A DNA stretch of 64,000 bases from Nitrospira_E sp052156535 (GCF_052156535.1 NZ_JBQKUP010000029.1:186001-250000), one strand, 5' to 3'; positions 51,879 through 61,830 are shown, counted from the stretch's first letter. The notes: a model not told the origin generated them from the sequence alone. Program-made: numbers and translations.

Positions 51879-53819
51879 ATGTCACGAAAAACCGCACACT
51901 CTGATAAAAGCAGGAAACCCAGTCGTCCCGTCCCTACCCGGACAAAATTGGATGCCGCTCCCGCTCTGGATATCGAAGCATCTCCGAAGCGCCAGGTCTT
52001 TTTAACCGATGTGGCTCTACGGGATGGACACCAATCTCTGTTGGCGACCCGCATGCGCACAGAGGATCTCTTATCCGTGGCATCCGAATTAGACGAAGTC
52101 GGATTTTGGTCACTAGAAGTGTGGGGTGGTGCCACCTTCGATTCATGCCTCCGGTTTCTTAAGGAAGACCCCTGGGAGCGCCTACGAGCTTTCCGGGAGG
52201 CCATGCCGAAAACCCGTCTTCAAATGCTCTTGCGTGGGCAAAACCTTGTGGGATATCGACACTATGCTGACGACGTCCTTGAAAAATTCATTGAATTGTC
52301 GGCTCAAAACGGCATTGATGTCTTCAGGATCTTTGATGCGCTGAATGACATCAGAAATATCAGGCCGGCCATGGAAGTGGTGAAGGCTTGCGGCAAGCAT
52401 ATCGAAGCAACCATTTGTTATACCGTCAGTCCGGTCCACAGCCTGAATCATTTTGTGGAACAAGCCAAACAACTCGAAGATCTTGGGGCAGACACCATTT
52501 GCATTAAAGATATGGCCGGACTCCTACCTCCCTTTGAAGCCTATGAACTGATTTCACGATTAAAGGCCACGGTTCGAGTCCCGATTCACCTGCACACACA
52601 TTACACCTCCGGTATGGCTTCCATGTCTTCCCTGATGGCGATTATGGGCGGGTTGGATATTCTGGATACCGCCTTATCTCCCCTTTCCGGCGGTACCTCC
52701 CATCCTCCAACCGAATCGTTTATTGCCGCCCTGCGGAATACACCGTATGACACGAAATTGAATCTTGAGCAGATCGCTCCGGCTGCGGATAAATTACGCA
52801 AGGCACGAAAACGCTATCGCCAATTTGAAAGCGATTTTACCGGTGTCGACACGGACATTCTTCTCTCCCAAGTGCCTGGTGGAATGCTCTCGAATTTGGC
52901 AGCCCAATTGGCCGAGCAAAATGCCCTGGGGAAAATCAAAGAAGTGCTGGAAGAAATCCCGCGCGTGCGAAAGGACATGGGGTATCCTCCTCTCGTCACC
53001 CCCACCAGCCAAATTGTCGGAACGCAAGCGACACTGAATATTTTAACCGGTGAACGCTATAAAGTGATTACCAATGAAACCAAAAATTATTTTCAAGGCT
53101 TGTATGGGAAACCACCTGGCACCCTCAACTCCAAGATTCGGCAAAAAGCCTTGGAAGGCGACGTCCCCGTGTCCGGTCGTCCCGCTGACAACCTTGACCC
53201 TGAACTGGACGATGCAAAACAGGAACTCGTTGGGCGAGAGATGGCTGAAGAAGACATTGTCTCCTATGCACTCCTCCCATCAGTGGCGTTGCAATTTTTT
53301 GATGAACGGGAGCGAGGGGAACTAAAACCCGAGCCCCTGCATGACTCCTCGGAGAGTGGACCGGCTGTGGCTCACGATCTTCATTTAGCCCCGGTAGAAT
53401 TTAACGTGACGGTTCACGGCGAGGCCTATCACATTCGCGTGTCGGGATCCGGGCAGACGGTTGACGGCGTGAAACCCTATTATATTAAGGTGAATGACAA
53501 ACTTGAAGAAGTGTATCTCGAACCGATTCAGGAAGTCTTAGCCGGCTCACCTGACCCTCCACCATCCCAGACATCAAAGAGGGAAAAACGTCCCAAGCCA
53601 TCACAACCTGGAGACGTGACCACACCCATGCCTGGCCGCGTGGTCAAGGTCCTCGTTACCGAGGGTTCAAGTGTCAACGTGGGTGATTCCCTTTTGGTGG
53701 TAGAAGCCATGAAAATGGAGAATCGCGTCCAATCGCCTATTGCCGGGTCCGTCATCACCATCTACGTGAGAGAAGGAGATGAAGTGAATCCTGATGAAAC
53801 TCTGATTCATCTGGAATAA
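51879..53819 (+). CDS. pycB: Pyruvate carboxylase subunit B (carboxyltransferase plus biotin carrier)
   Basis: The start at 51879 has AAAGG 8 nt upstream. The 646-aa protein has the carboxyltransferase TIM barrel beginning LTDVALRDGHQSLLATRMRT, the conserved C-terminal helical part, and a biotinyl domain with the attachment motif VVEAMKMENRVQ near the end. Oxaloacetate decarboxylase alpha subunits share this architecture, but the adjoining biotin carboxylase and absence of OadB/G favour pyruvate carboxylase. Confidence 0.87.
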   Translation: MSRKTAHSDKSRKPSRPVPTRTKLDAAPALDIEASPKRQVFLTDVALRDGHQSLLATRMRTEDLLSVASELDEVGFWSLEVWGGATFDSCLRFLKEDPWERLRAFREAMPKTRLQMLLRGQNLVGYRHYADDVLEKFIELSAQNGIDVFRIFDALNDIRNIRPAMEVVKACGKHIEATICYTVSPVHSLNHFVEQAKQLEDLGADTICIKDMAGLLPPFEAYELISRLKATVRVPIHLHTHYTSGMASMSSLMAIMGGLDILDTALSPLSGGTSHPPTESFIAALRNTPYDTKLNLEQIAPAADKLRKARKRYRQFESDFTGVDTDILLSQVPGGMLSNLAAQLAEQNALGKIKEVLEEIPRVRKDMGYPPLVTPTSQIVGTQATLNILTGERYKVITNETKNYFQGLYGKPPGTLNSKIRQKALEGDVPVSGRPADNLDPELDDAKQELVGREMAEEDIVSYALLPSVALQFFDERERGELKPEPLHDSSESGPAVAHDLHLAPVEFNVTVHGEAYHIRVSGSGQTVDGVKPYYIKVNDKLEEVYLEPIQEVLAGSPDPPPSQTSKREKRPKPSQPGDVTTPMPGRVVKVLVTEGSSVNVGDSLLVVEAMKMENRVQSPIAGSVITIYVREGDEVNPDETLIHLE

Positions 53820-53821
53820 TA

Positions 53822-54775
53822 ATGCAGGGCCGCTCTCACTTCCGATCATTTCTCCTTTTCATGGTCTCACTTGGATGCTTGACGATCTTGGGTTGCTCCT
53901 CTCTCAGGGCACTCCCTTCCGGAATCGAACTAATCCAACGTGTGCCCTATCAGATCACCAGAGTCAACACCCATCGCATTGCCTATCTTGACGTCGGGCA
54001 AGGTCCACCGCTCATCCTTATCCATGGATTTGGCGGGTCGATGTGGCAATGGGAACATCAATATTCTGTTCTGGCCCATACTCATCGGGTCATCATCCTG
54101 GATTTGCTCGGCTCTGGGCTCTCTGATAAACCGGAAGCCGCGTACACACCAAAATACCTCTTGGAGTTTTTTCGGGAATTCATGGATACCCTCAATATTC
54201 CACGAGCCACTTTAGTTGGGAATTCCATGGGAGCGGGGTTGGCAATGGCCATGGCCCTTGACTACCCGGAACGTGTGGAACGACTTGTGCTCATATCAGG
54301 ATTTCCTGCCCAGGTTGAAAATAGTATCGCTTCCCCGCATTACCAAAGCTTTCTCTATCACCGCCCTCCCCTCTGGCTCGCAAAATTGGGAAATTGGATG
54401 GCAGGAAAAAGGACCACGGAACATATTCTCAAAGAAATCATTTATAATCCAGCACTCATTTCCCCTACGATCATTGATCGTTCATTTCATAATCGCCAAC
54501 GGGGCGACTTTCTTGCCCCCCTCTATTCTTTAATGGACAATATCAAGACATGGGAGGGACAATATGGAAATAGGCTTCAAAAGATTTCTCATCAGGTCCT
54601 CCTCTTGTGGGGGGAGCATGATCGGGTGTTTCCACTCAAAGTCGGTGAACGGGTAAAAGACCAGTTACCGCATGTTGAATGGCATGTCATCCCTGAGGCC
54701 GGACACCTTGCACAATGGGAAGCACCCACTATCGTGAACCAATACATCCTCTCATTTTTAGAACGAAAATCCTGA
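53822..54775 (+). CDS. Alpha/beta-hydrolase lipoprotein
   Basis: Signal with lipobox LGCS (Cys25). The fold shows the oxyanion segment HGFGGSMWQWE, the nucleophile elbow GNSMGAG (Ser), and HLAQWEAP near the C terminus supplying His; the acid is likely the Asp in WGEHDRVFP. A lipid-anchored hydrolase, substrate unknown. Starts 2 nt after the pycB stop. Confidence 0.85.
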   Translation: MQGRSHFRSFLLFMVSLGCLTILGCSSLRALPSGIELIQRVPYQITRVNTHRIAYLDVGQGPPLILIHGFGGSMWQWEHQYSVLAHTHRVIILDLLGSGLSDKPEAAYTPKYLLEFFREFMDTLNIPRATLVGNSMGAGLAMAMALDYPERVERLVLISGFPAQVENSIASPHYQSFLYHRPPLWLAKLGNWMAGKRTTEHILKEIIYNPALISPTIIDRSFHNRQRGDFLAPLYSLMDNIKTWEGQYGNRLQKISHQVLLLWGEHDRVFPLKVGERVKDQLPHVEWHVIPEAGHLAQWEAPTIVNQYILSFLERKS

Positions 54776-54885
54776 CGAAACATTTTCCAACAGGCTATCA
54801 CCCTAAGCTTGAAAGAAAATGATAGTTTTTACACACCACGGCACCTCAAGCTCGGATTACCGATCCGGATAGAAGGAGCATTATT

Positions 54886-55539
54886 ATGCCAAGAATTTCG
54901 ATTATTTCGTTATTTCTCATCTTAACGGCTGTGCCATTACCGGGTTGTTCGACCTTTAATGATCAATCAGGACACGATTTCTCCTATAAAAACATTCCAG
55001 TTGATAAAGAAAGCGCCGGAACAGGAGAGGGTTCGACCATTCTATTTCGAGGCACTCCTTTGCCGCTGAGTGGTATTGAAGTGAAAGCCGGAGAGACTCT
55101 TCGTGCGGTCCCATTGGCAAAAGGCGATTTATCACTCGTAAACATTCATGAAACGCAAGGGAAAGTCCGCATTATCAATATTGTGCCTTCCCTGGATACC
55201 AAGGTGTGCGAACAACAAACGCATTATCTGAGTGAGAAAAACCAGGGTCTTGATCAACAAGTGCAACTGATCACCATTAGTATCGATACCCCTTTCGCTC
55301 AAGAACGATTTGCGAAAGAAGCGGGCATTACCAATGTTGAATTTCTGTCTGATTTTCGAGGCGGAGAGTTTGGGTCTTCCCACGGATTACTGTTGGAGGG
55401 GCCGCATGTCCTGGCACGAGCCGTCATGGTCGTCGATGCGAATAATGTGATCCGCTATCTCCAGGTCACTCCGGATCTCGGCCATATGCCGGATATGGAT
55501 AGAGCATTTCAAGTGGCTCGCTCCGTTCTACAAAACTAG
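54886..55539 (+). CDS. tpx: Tpx-like thiol peroxidase, lipoprotein form
   Basis: AAGGAG precedes the ATG. The lipobox LPGC (Cys21) precedes a Tpx domain of normal length. The peroxidatic motif is PSLDTKVCEQQT (Cys108). The resolving Cys of E. coli Tpx (the Cys in its RFCGAEG segment) is replaced: here RFAKEAG, Ala143. The enzyme would therefore act as a 1-Cys type using an external thiol, perhaps in the periplasm. The symbol reflects family only. Confidence 0.85.
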   Translation: MPRISIISLFLILTAVPLPGCSTFNDQSGHDFSYKNIPVDKESAGTGEGSTILFRGTPLPLSGIEVKAGETLRAVPLAKGDLSLVNIHETQGKVRIINIVPSLDTKVCEQQTHYLSEKNQGLDQQVQLITISIDTPFAQERFAKEAGITNVEFLSDFRGGEFGSSHGLLLEGPHVLARAVMVVDANNVIRYLQVTPDLGHMPDMDRAFQVARSVLQN

Positions 55540-55579
55540 TGGCACCACACACGTTGAGAAAAATTCACCACGGACTCTC

Positions 55580-56248
55580 ATGACGTTTTCAGAACAATTA
55601 CGAAATCGTGCAGCCCCTATTTGGGCAGCCCAGTTAAAACATCCCTTCGTCCTGGCATTGGGCAAAGGCACGTTACCGGCAAAAAAGTTTCAATATTACA
55701 TCCTACAAGATGCGAGGTATTTAGAAGAATTGGCCAGAGTTTTTGCTCTAGGATCGGCCAAAGCGACGGATGGAGATACGGCCCTTCGCTTTGCCAAACT
55801 CGTTGAAGACACGATAACCGTCGAACGAGGGCTTCATGAATCGTATGGAAAACAATGGGCTCTTTCCCCCAAGGACATGCGATCCACTCCCCTTTCTCCA
55901 ACAAATTATGCCTATTGTCGCCATATGAGAAGCGTTGCACAAACCGGGACACTCGGGGAAATTACGGTGGTAACTCTTCCCTGTGCATGGGTCTATTGTG
56001 AAATCGGACACCACCTCTTGGAAAAGGCAGCACCCAAACCCTCTCATCCGTATTATGAATGGTTGCAGCTGTATGGGTCACCCGAATTTGCAGAAGTCAC
56101 CCGATGGCTGCGCGAAGTCGTCGATCGCTGCGCGAAAACCGCAGGCAGGGCAGAAAAAGGCAGGATGGAGGAAGCCTTTCTCATCAGTTCGCAATATGAA
56201 TGGATGTTTTGGGATATGGCCTGGCGGGAAGAAAAATGGCCCATATAG
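55580..56248 (+). CDS. tenA: TenA-family thiaminase II-like protein
   Basis: The 222-aa helical bundle has the PYNQYILQDARYLEEL-type region (here FQYYILQDARYLEELAR), the active-site Cys in LPCAWVYCEIG, and the conserved end YEWMFWDMAWREEKWP. The PQQC/TenA family includes thiamine salvage enzymes; no thiamine genes are adjacent. No TPP riboswitch seen in the 40-nt gap upstream. Confidence 0.82.
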   Translation: MTFSEQLRNRAAPIWAAQLKHPFVLALGKGTLPAKKFQYYILQDARYLEELARVFALGSAKATDGDTALRFAKLVEDTITVERGLHESYGKQWALSPKDMRSTPLSPTNYAYCRHMRSVAQTGTLGEITVVTLPCAWVYCEIGHHLLEKAAPKPSHPYYEWLQLYGSPEFAEVTRWLREVVDRCAKTAGRAEKGRMEEAFLISSQYEWMFWDMAWREEKWPI

Positions 56249-56355
56249 CCGATGGGGTGTATTTATCTTTTAATAATATGGCCTGGGCTGAATTCACCCA
56301 TTCCAACACTCTGCGCTTTCCTTCACCCAACACCTGTCTTCGAGAACGCAAACCC

Positions 56356-57048
56356 ATGAAACGAAGCCAAAACCCCTTATTGTATTTTCTTGCGTTATTC
56401 AGTTTTTGTGCAGGGCTTCAGTTTCCGGATCAGGTCAACGGACAACCTCCCATGGCCAAAGGAATCCAACCTCTTATCCAACTGGAAAGCCAGTCTTTGC
56501 ACCAACTAATTCCTAAGAGTATCCGACCCCTCCTGCTTCCAAAAGAACAGGAACAATTCCTTCAGGAACTTGAAGGCCACCCGCCGGATTGGCATACCTT
56601 ACAGAGCCTGGATCACACGGAGCAAAGTGAGCGCCTGTTCCAACTAAATCGCACACGAGACGAGGCCCGCCTTATTCACAAGGACATCCTGCAACAGCCC
56701 ATTGCCTTCTTGTGGTCAGGCTTTCTCCGAAGATATATGCCAGAATATCAGGGATTTTTGGTGGCCCTTGGCCCAGAACTCACATCCACATCATGGGGTA
56801 TTGTTCGCTTTAAGCCCATGGGATTGCCAGACTATCTGGTGGCCCTCCCCTCTCTTGAATCGGCCAAGCAAATTCGGAGTCAGCAACAAAAGGGTGAGCA
56901 AATTGCCATCGGCGTCCTTTTTTTTGGTACTCTGGTTGCCGATGAATCACTCATCTATAGTTTTTCTCATGATCAGAAAGGGGACGGGATGATCTTGCCC
57001 GTCGTGCAAATCGAAGACGTACGGTATTTCATTACACGGCCAAACTGA
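56356..57048 (+). CDS. Exported hypothetical protein (230 aa)
   Basis: The frame is open from 56200, overlapping tenA, but the true start is the ATG at 56356, which opens a signal peptide (MKRSQNPLLYFLALFSFCAG). The mature protein has a Gln/Leu-rich helical N-terminal part and a beta-rich C-terminal half. Function unknown; precedes the VanZ-like gene. Confidence 0.66.
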   Translation: MKRSQNPLLYFLALFSFCAGLQFPDQVNGQPPMAKGIQPLIQLESQSLHQLIPKSIRPLLLPKEQEQFLQELEGHPPDWHTLQSLDHTEQSERLFQLNRTRDEARLIHKDILQQPIAFLWSGFLRRYMPEYQGFLVALGPELTSTSWGIVRFKPMGLPDYLVALPSLESAKQIRSQQQKGEQIAIGVLFFGTLVADESLIYSFSHDQKGDGMILPVVQIEDVRYFITRPN

Positions 57049-57125
57049 TTATTATCCAACAATTAAGCCACCATTCAAAAAGGACGTGTCAGATTTCTCC
57101 GACCCAAACCATATCAAAACCATTC

Positions 57126-57515
57126 GTGATATTGAAGTATTGGGGACCAGTAGTCCTCTATGCGCTCGCTATTGTGTATCTGTCCTCTCAATCAAATCCT
57201 GCCCAACAACTCCACCTCCCTTCCTTTATATTCAATATTAATGATAAATTTTTACATGCCTGCGAATATGGCGTCCTCGGGATTTTGCTCTATCGCGCAT
57301 TAAAATATACAACCCCGAACGCGGGGAATATGGGCCTCGCCATCATCTGCGTCATCGCATTCGGAATTTCCGATGAGATCCATCAATGGTTTGTCCCCCA
57401 GCGTCAGGCTGACATTTTGGATCTCGTTGCCGATACCTTTGGCGCCGCATTTTTAATTTTTGGTTGGGTGCTCCTAACAGAGAAAGGACGAAGACGGCTG
57501 ATTATCCACAAGTAA
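57126..57515 (+). CDS. VanZ-family membrane protein
   Basis: The start is GTG at 57126 (a TTG at 57132 is possible). The 129-aa protein has four transmembrane helices and the signature IYLSSQSNP, DKFLHACEYGVLGILLYRA, and DEIHQWFVPQRQADILDLVADTFGA of the VanZ-like family. Role in the membrane unknown; some members affect glycopeptide resistance. Confidence 0.85.
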   Translation: MILKYWGPVVLYALAIVYLSSQSNPAQQLHLPSFIFNINDKFLHACEYGVLGILLYRALKYTTPNAGNMGLAIICVIAFGISDEIHQWFVPQRQADILDLVADTFGAAFLIFGWVLLTEKGRRRLIIHK

Positions 57516-57624
57516 CCCTCACTCAACTCCATGGCGCAGTGGTCATGAAACTGATGCCGGCACCCTCACACACAGACAGCATCATTCAATGAGGAAATCT
57601 TTCAAGGAATATTCGGAAAGCCGG

Positions 57625-58230
57625 ATGGCCTCTCTCACAAACCAGAATGGGGTCACCTACCTTTTCGTCATGATGCTGGTGGTCGTCATGTCCATTGCCA
57701 CGATGGAAGTCACTCAACCATGGTCGGTCATCATGCAACGGGATCGAGAGGCTGAGCTACAATTTCGTGGGACCAGTATTGCGAAAGCCATTGAACGGTT
57801 TGTGGCGGACTGGGAAATTCAAAAAGCCACACGCCCCAACCAATGGCCGCGAACCCTTGAAGAATTAACGAAGAAGTCACCCAAACGGTATCTCCGGAAG
57901 GCCTACGCTGATCCCATGACCGGAAACAAGTTTGCGCTTATAAAAATTGGCCAGGAGATTCATGGAGTCAGAAGTACCAGCACCGAGACCCCGTACAACC
58001 AGGATATCTTCAAGGGTGCCAAGACGTACCAAGCCATCCGCTTCGAAGCCAAGGGAAGCACCAACTGCCAGGTCAACCCGCTCAATCCGAATGCGCCGGC
58101 CAACTGTGCTCCCGCAGGGAACGCACTTCCTTCAGGGGAAACTTCCCTAGGGGATACTCCTTCGACAACTTCCCCGGTTCAAGCTCCATCAACAGAAGCC
58201 CCGGCAGAGGATATCCAAATTTTCCAGTAA
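57625..58230 (+). CDS. Type II secretion pseudopilin-like protein lacking Glu5
   Basis: The ATG at 57625 has GGAAAG upstream (57589 is an alternative). The leader MASLTNQNG is followed by VTYLFVMMLVVVMSI, a pilin-type helix without the conserved Glu at position +5. The REAELQFRGTSIAKAIERFV segment matches the GspG/H-like family with REREAEL motif. Part of the secretion operon. Confidence 0.72.
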   Translation: MASLTNQNGVTYLFVMMLVVVMSIATMEVTQPWSVIMQRDREAELQFRGTSIAKAIERFVADWEIQKATRPNQWPRTLEELTKKSPKRYLRKAYADPMTGNKFALIKIGQEIHGVRSTSTETPYNQDIFKGAKTYQAIRFEAKGSTNCQVNPLNPNAPANCAPAGNALPSGETSLGDTPSTTSPVQAPSTEAPAEDIQIFQ

Positions 58231-58502
58231 GATTAAACCATTAGATTTTCCATAACGATTATGTATGATAATGCTCCTATTCGTACCTCCCTTTGGGCTT
58301 AACCGAACACCCTTCTTTTATTCTCTGACAAAATTTTCAGGCTCAATATTGACGAAGGAATATCCGATACAGAAACTAGAGTAGCTTAAAGAAACGAGCA
58401 GGTATCTCTAGCTCGAACTTGACAGATGTGCTATGTTCAGGAGGATTTTTGATTTCTTCTGTCTTACCCCCCCGTCATTCTCATTAAATTGCGAAGGTTC
58501 CA

Positions 58503-60905
58503 ATGCATAGATTAAATCCGTTTTGCGTGTTGGCCATGGTCTTTATGATGGCTCTGATGTCCTGCACTCTTCGTGAAACACAACTTGGGGATGAACTTGA
58601 ACAAAAGGGCGATTTTGATGGGGCCGTGGCGGCTTATCGGGAGGCCCTAAGAAAAGACCCCTTCAATAAGGAAATTGATGAAAAATTCAAAGCGGTGAAA
58701 ATTCGTGCGGCAAATCAACATTTCTCCCGTGGAAGACAAATGGTGAAAGAGCGGAAAATGGGCGAAGCCCTTCAGGAATTTCAAATAGCAGTGGGGCTGG
58801 ATCCACAAAATAAAGAACACCATACGGCCCTCAACGATGTCTGGCGCTTAAAGAGTGCTCATCAAACCTTTTTGGATGCCAACAAAATGGAAGGCCTTGG
58901 TCGATACGACGAAGCCATGGCGCTCTATGAATCAGCCGTGGAATTGGACCCCTCCCTGTCCGAGGCTGTTGAAGGCATCACCAGAGTGGTTCAACTGCAG
59001 AAAGCTACTCAAGCCATCGGTGGCTCCGCCGAGCCCGTGACTCTTCGATTCCAGAATACCCGTCTTAAACAGGTCTTTGAAATTTTAGCGAGAACCGCCA
59101 ACATCGATATTCTATTCGATAAGGATGTTCGGGATGACCTCGTCACCATTTTCACTAAGGACACACCCTTTGATGAAGCCTTAAATCTCATCTTGACGAC
59201 CAACCAATTGTTTGCCAAACGCGTGGGCCCTGATCGACTCCTGGTCATCCCCGATACCAAGCAAAAACGGGAGCAATATGATGACCTGCAAATCCGCACG
59301 TTTTATCTTTCCAATGCCAAAGCCAAAGATATCGCGAATCTGCTTCGGACGATTCTGGAAACAAAGCGCGTCTATGTGAACGAGCCCTTGAACACCGTGG
59401 TCATACGGGACGAACCGGCCAAGGTCACTCTGGCGGAGCAAATCATCCTGGCCAATGATCGTAGCGACTCGGAAGTCCTGTTTGAAGTGGAAGTCCTGGA
59501 AGTCAACCGCACCGACAGACAAAACCTGGGTTTACAGTTTGCCAAAGAAGCTGGCTTTGGAGTTTTTCCGCCAAATTTCGATTCAACGGATCCTACTAGA
59601 CCTATAAAAGGAACCTTTGACACACTTGCAACATCATGGACATTCCAGGAACTCACGAGCATTGGTCAAAGCTCTTATCTGTTTCGTTTTCCCAGCAGTG
59701 TGTTGCTGAATTTTTTCAAACAGGAGTCCCAGGCAAAAACCCTGGCTTCGCCTAAACTCAGAGTGCTCAATAATCAAAAGGCCTCCATCAATGTCGGGGA
59801 TAAACAGCCCATTCTTCTCTCAACGACCAATGTCTTACCGGGTCAAGCCACCACGGGAGGAACACCTACCACATCGACCGTGACCTCCATTGAGTTTAAG
59901 GATACGGGCATCAAAGTCACCGTTGAGCCGACCATCCACTTGAACAACACCATTTCCCTGCGATTACAGATAGAAGTCACCCGCCTGGGAGCTAGGGAAA
60001 TACTTCAAGTCTCTCCCTTAATTACCCAATTCAAGTTTGGAACCCGTACCGCGGACACCGCCCTCAATATGCGGGATGGTGAGACCGTCGTGCTCGGCGG
60101 GCTCCTTTCAGAGGAGGACTCAAAGACGCGGGATTCCGTTCCCGGGGTCGATGACATTCCCGGGCTTGGTGACCTCCTCAGTAACACTAATAAGGAAAAA
60201 ATTACGACCGAGGTCATTTTGGTGATTACCCCTCATATTGTCCGAAACGTCCAACCTCAGCAGTTAGCGAAACAGACTCTCTGGTCCGGCACGGCCAATC
60301 AGTACACCACCAAGCCGATGTTTTCACAACCCGACCCGGCTGTGTCTCTTCTGAACACCCAGGACTTGCTCACAGACACGACCGATTCTTCCGAATCGGC
60401 AGCGTTCCCCAAAGATTTCTCATTAACTGATGGAATGACATCCGATTCAACATCCGTGGAACCAGGCTCGGCGGATGCATCGCAGCCTGTGACCGATAGG
60501 TCTCGCCTACAAGTCCTGCCGACCGCTGCGTCAGTTAAAGTCGGAGAGCAAATATCCATCACCATTCAAGGGGAAAACCTGTCATCGGTCGGAAAAACCT
60601 CTCTCACGCTGACCTATGACCCAGCGGTCCTCTCCTTTGCGCAGGCCAATGAAGGAACAGTATGGACATCTCAGCAAATGGTTCCAAGTATGACCGTCTC
60701 CGCCGTGCCACATTTAGGACAACTGGTTCTCCAGATGGGTCAGGAAGGAACAGCCGTCCAAGGAAGCGGCTCACTTGCCACGGTGGTTTTTGAAGCCACG
60801 GGGCCGGGAACCTCAAACATTCACATTCAACAATCAACGTTCTTGGGAGCCAATGGCCAATCTATCCCGGTCATGGTGGAACATGGCAGAGTGTTGGTGG
60901 AATAA
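58503..60905 (+). CDS. GspD/PilQ-like secretin with N-terminal TPR repeats and C-terminal cohesin domain
   Basis: The 800-aa outer-membrane channel protein has a lipoprotein-like signal (lipobox MSCT), TPR repeats (about 20-165, LGDELEQKGDFDGAVAAYREALRKDP), secretin N-domains (about 175-310), and the C-terminal secretin gate domain with TRTADTALNMRDGETVVLGGLL and VILVITPHIVR. Uniquely it ends in a cohesin-type domain (about 660-800) beginning SVKVGEQISITIQG. The cohesin could anchor dockerin-like or peptidoglycan partners. First of the tightly coupled genes. Confidence 0.88.
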   Translation: MHRLNPFCVLAMVFMMALMSCTLRETQLGDELEQKGDFDGAVAAYREALRKDPFNKEIDEKFKAVKIRAANQHFSRGRQMVKERKMGEALQEFQIAVGLDPQNKEHHTALNDVWRLKSAHQTFLDANKMEGLGRYDEAMALYESAVELDPSLSEAVEGITRVVQLQKATQAIGGSAEPVTLRFQNTRLKQVFEILARTANIDILFDKDVRDDLVTIFTKDTPFDEALNLILTTNQLFAKRVGPDRLLVIPDTKQKREQYDDLQIRTFYLSNAKAKDIANLLRTILETKRVYVNEPLNTVVIRDEPAKVTLAEQIILANDRSDSEVLFEVEVLEVNRTDRQNLGLQFAKEAGFGVFPPNFDSTDPTRPIKGTFDTLATSWTFQELTSIGQSSYLFRFPSSVLLNFFKQESQAKTLASPKLRVLNNQKASINVGDKQPILLSTTNVLPGQATTGGTPTTSTVTSIEFKDTGIKVTVEPTIHLNNTISLRLQIEVTRLGAREILQVSPLITQFKFGTRTADTALNMRDGETVVLGGLLSEEDSKTRDSVPGVDDIPGLGDLLSNTNKEKITTEVILVITPHIVRNVQPQQLAKQTLWSGTANQYTTKPMFSQPDPAVSLLNTQDLLTDTTDSSESAAFPKDFSLTDGMTSDSTSVEPGSADASQPVTDRSRLQVLPTAASVKVGEQISITIQGENLSSVGKTSLTLTYDPAVLSFAQANEGTVWTSQQMVPSMTVSAVPHLGQLVLQMGQEGTAVQGSGSLATVVFEATGPGTSNIHIQQSTFLGANGQSIPVMVEHGRVLVE

Positions 60906-61422
60906 ACCCTCGTCAGCTCAAAGGGGGGTAACCTTAATCGAACTCCTGGTCACGTTGGTCATTATGTTCATATTAGCCTCCGTCGCCCTACCCATTGCGA
61001 AAGTCGGCATTAAACGGTCGCAAGAGTTGGAGCTTCGCCACACCTTACGAACGGTACGAACTGCTATTGATGCATTTCAACTAGATTGGGCGAGAGATGG
61101 CGCTACCCTCCTGGGACCGTTATGTGTCAAAAATAAATTAACTTGCAAAGAGGAAACCGGGATAACGGGGTATCCCAAAACGCTTGAGACCCTTTTAAAG
61201 GTTGAATTAACCGGCGACGAAGCCCAACTCGGTGAGGGACCAAAAATTCGACGATACCTCCGGAAAATCCCCTTTGATCCCATAACAGAGACCACTGAAT
61301 GGGGGCTACGGTGTTTCCAGGATGAACCAGACGAATCCCGGTGGTGCGGGGAAGATGTCTTTGACATCTATACCACCAGCGAAAAAAAGGCAATTGATGG
61401 CACCCCCTATCGTGAATGGTAA
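60883..61422 (+). CDS. Pseudopilin (GspG-like)
   Basis: The ATG at 60883 overlaps the secretin stop. The prepilin peptidase site is RG/VTLIELLVTLVIMFILASVA with Glu at +5. A beta-rich C-terminal domain includes CKEETG and CGEDVFDIYTTS. 179 aa. The ATG of the following pseudopilin overlaps its stop. Confidence 0.85.
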   Translation: MAECWWNKPSSAQRGVTLIELLVTLVIMFILASVALPIAKVGIKRSQELELRHTLRTVRTAIDAFQLDWARDGATLLGPLCVKNKLTCKEETGITGYPKTLETLLKVELTGDEAQLGEGPKIRRYLRKIPFDPITETTEWGLRCFQDEPDESRWCGEDVFDIYTTSEKKAIDGTPYREW

Positions 61423-61823
61423 TGACCCACTTTGTAGTTTTTGGCAAAAAGGGCTACACTTTGCTGGAGCTCATGATTGTCGTGGCAATCGTGGGGATTC
61501 TGGTTTCTATCGCGATTCCCACGTTTCAACATACGGCAATAAAAGCCAAGGAAGCTGCTCTGAAGCAAAATTTATTCACAATGCGAGCGGTCATTGATCA
61601 ATTTTATGCGGATAGAAAGGAATATCCGGCGACCTTAGAGGACCTGGTGGAAGAGAAGTATCTTCGAGCCATCCCCGTGGATCCCTTTACCCACTCCTCG
61701 ACCACATGGACCGAAATTTATGAAGAACAGGAGGAGGGCGAGGACTCTCCTGCTGGAATATTTGATGTTAAAAGTGGGAGTGACGGTCAATCGCTGAATG
61801 GCACTCCCTATACAGAATGGTAG
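61422..61823 (+). CDS. Pseudopilin (GspG type)
   Basis: ATG at 61422 overlaps the preceding stop (TAATG). The leader MTHFVVFGKKG precedes YTLLELMIVVAIVGILVSIAIP with Glu at +5. The C-terminal domain, ending NGTPYTEW like the gene before, is the major pseudopilin type. 133 aa. Confidence 0.88.
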   Translation: MTHFVVFGKKGYTLLELMIVVAIVGILVSIAIPTFQHTAIKAKEAALKQNLFTMRAVIDQFYADRKEYPATLEDLVEEKYLRAIPVDPFTHSSTTWTEIYEEQEEGEDSPAGIFDVKSGSDGQSLNGTPYTEW

Positions 61824-61830
61824 GTAGGAA

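Noticed and set aside
55540..55579. TPP riboswitch before tenA
   Set aside because: The 40-nt gap is too short and has no thi-box motif.
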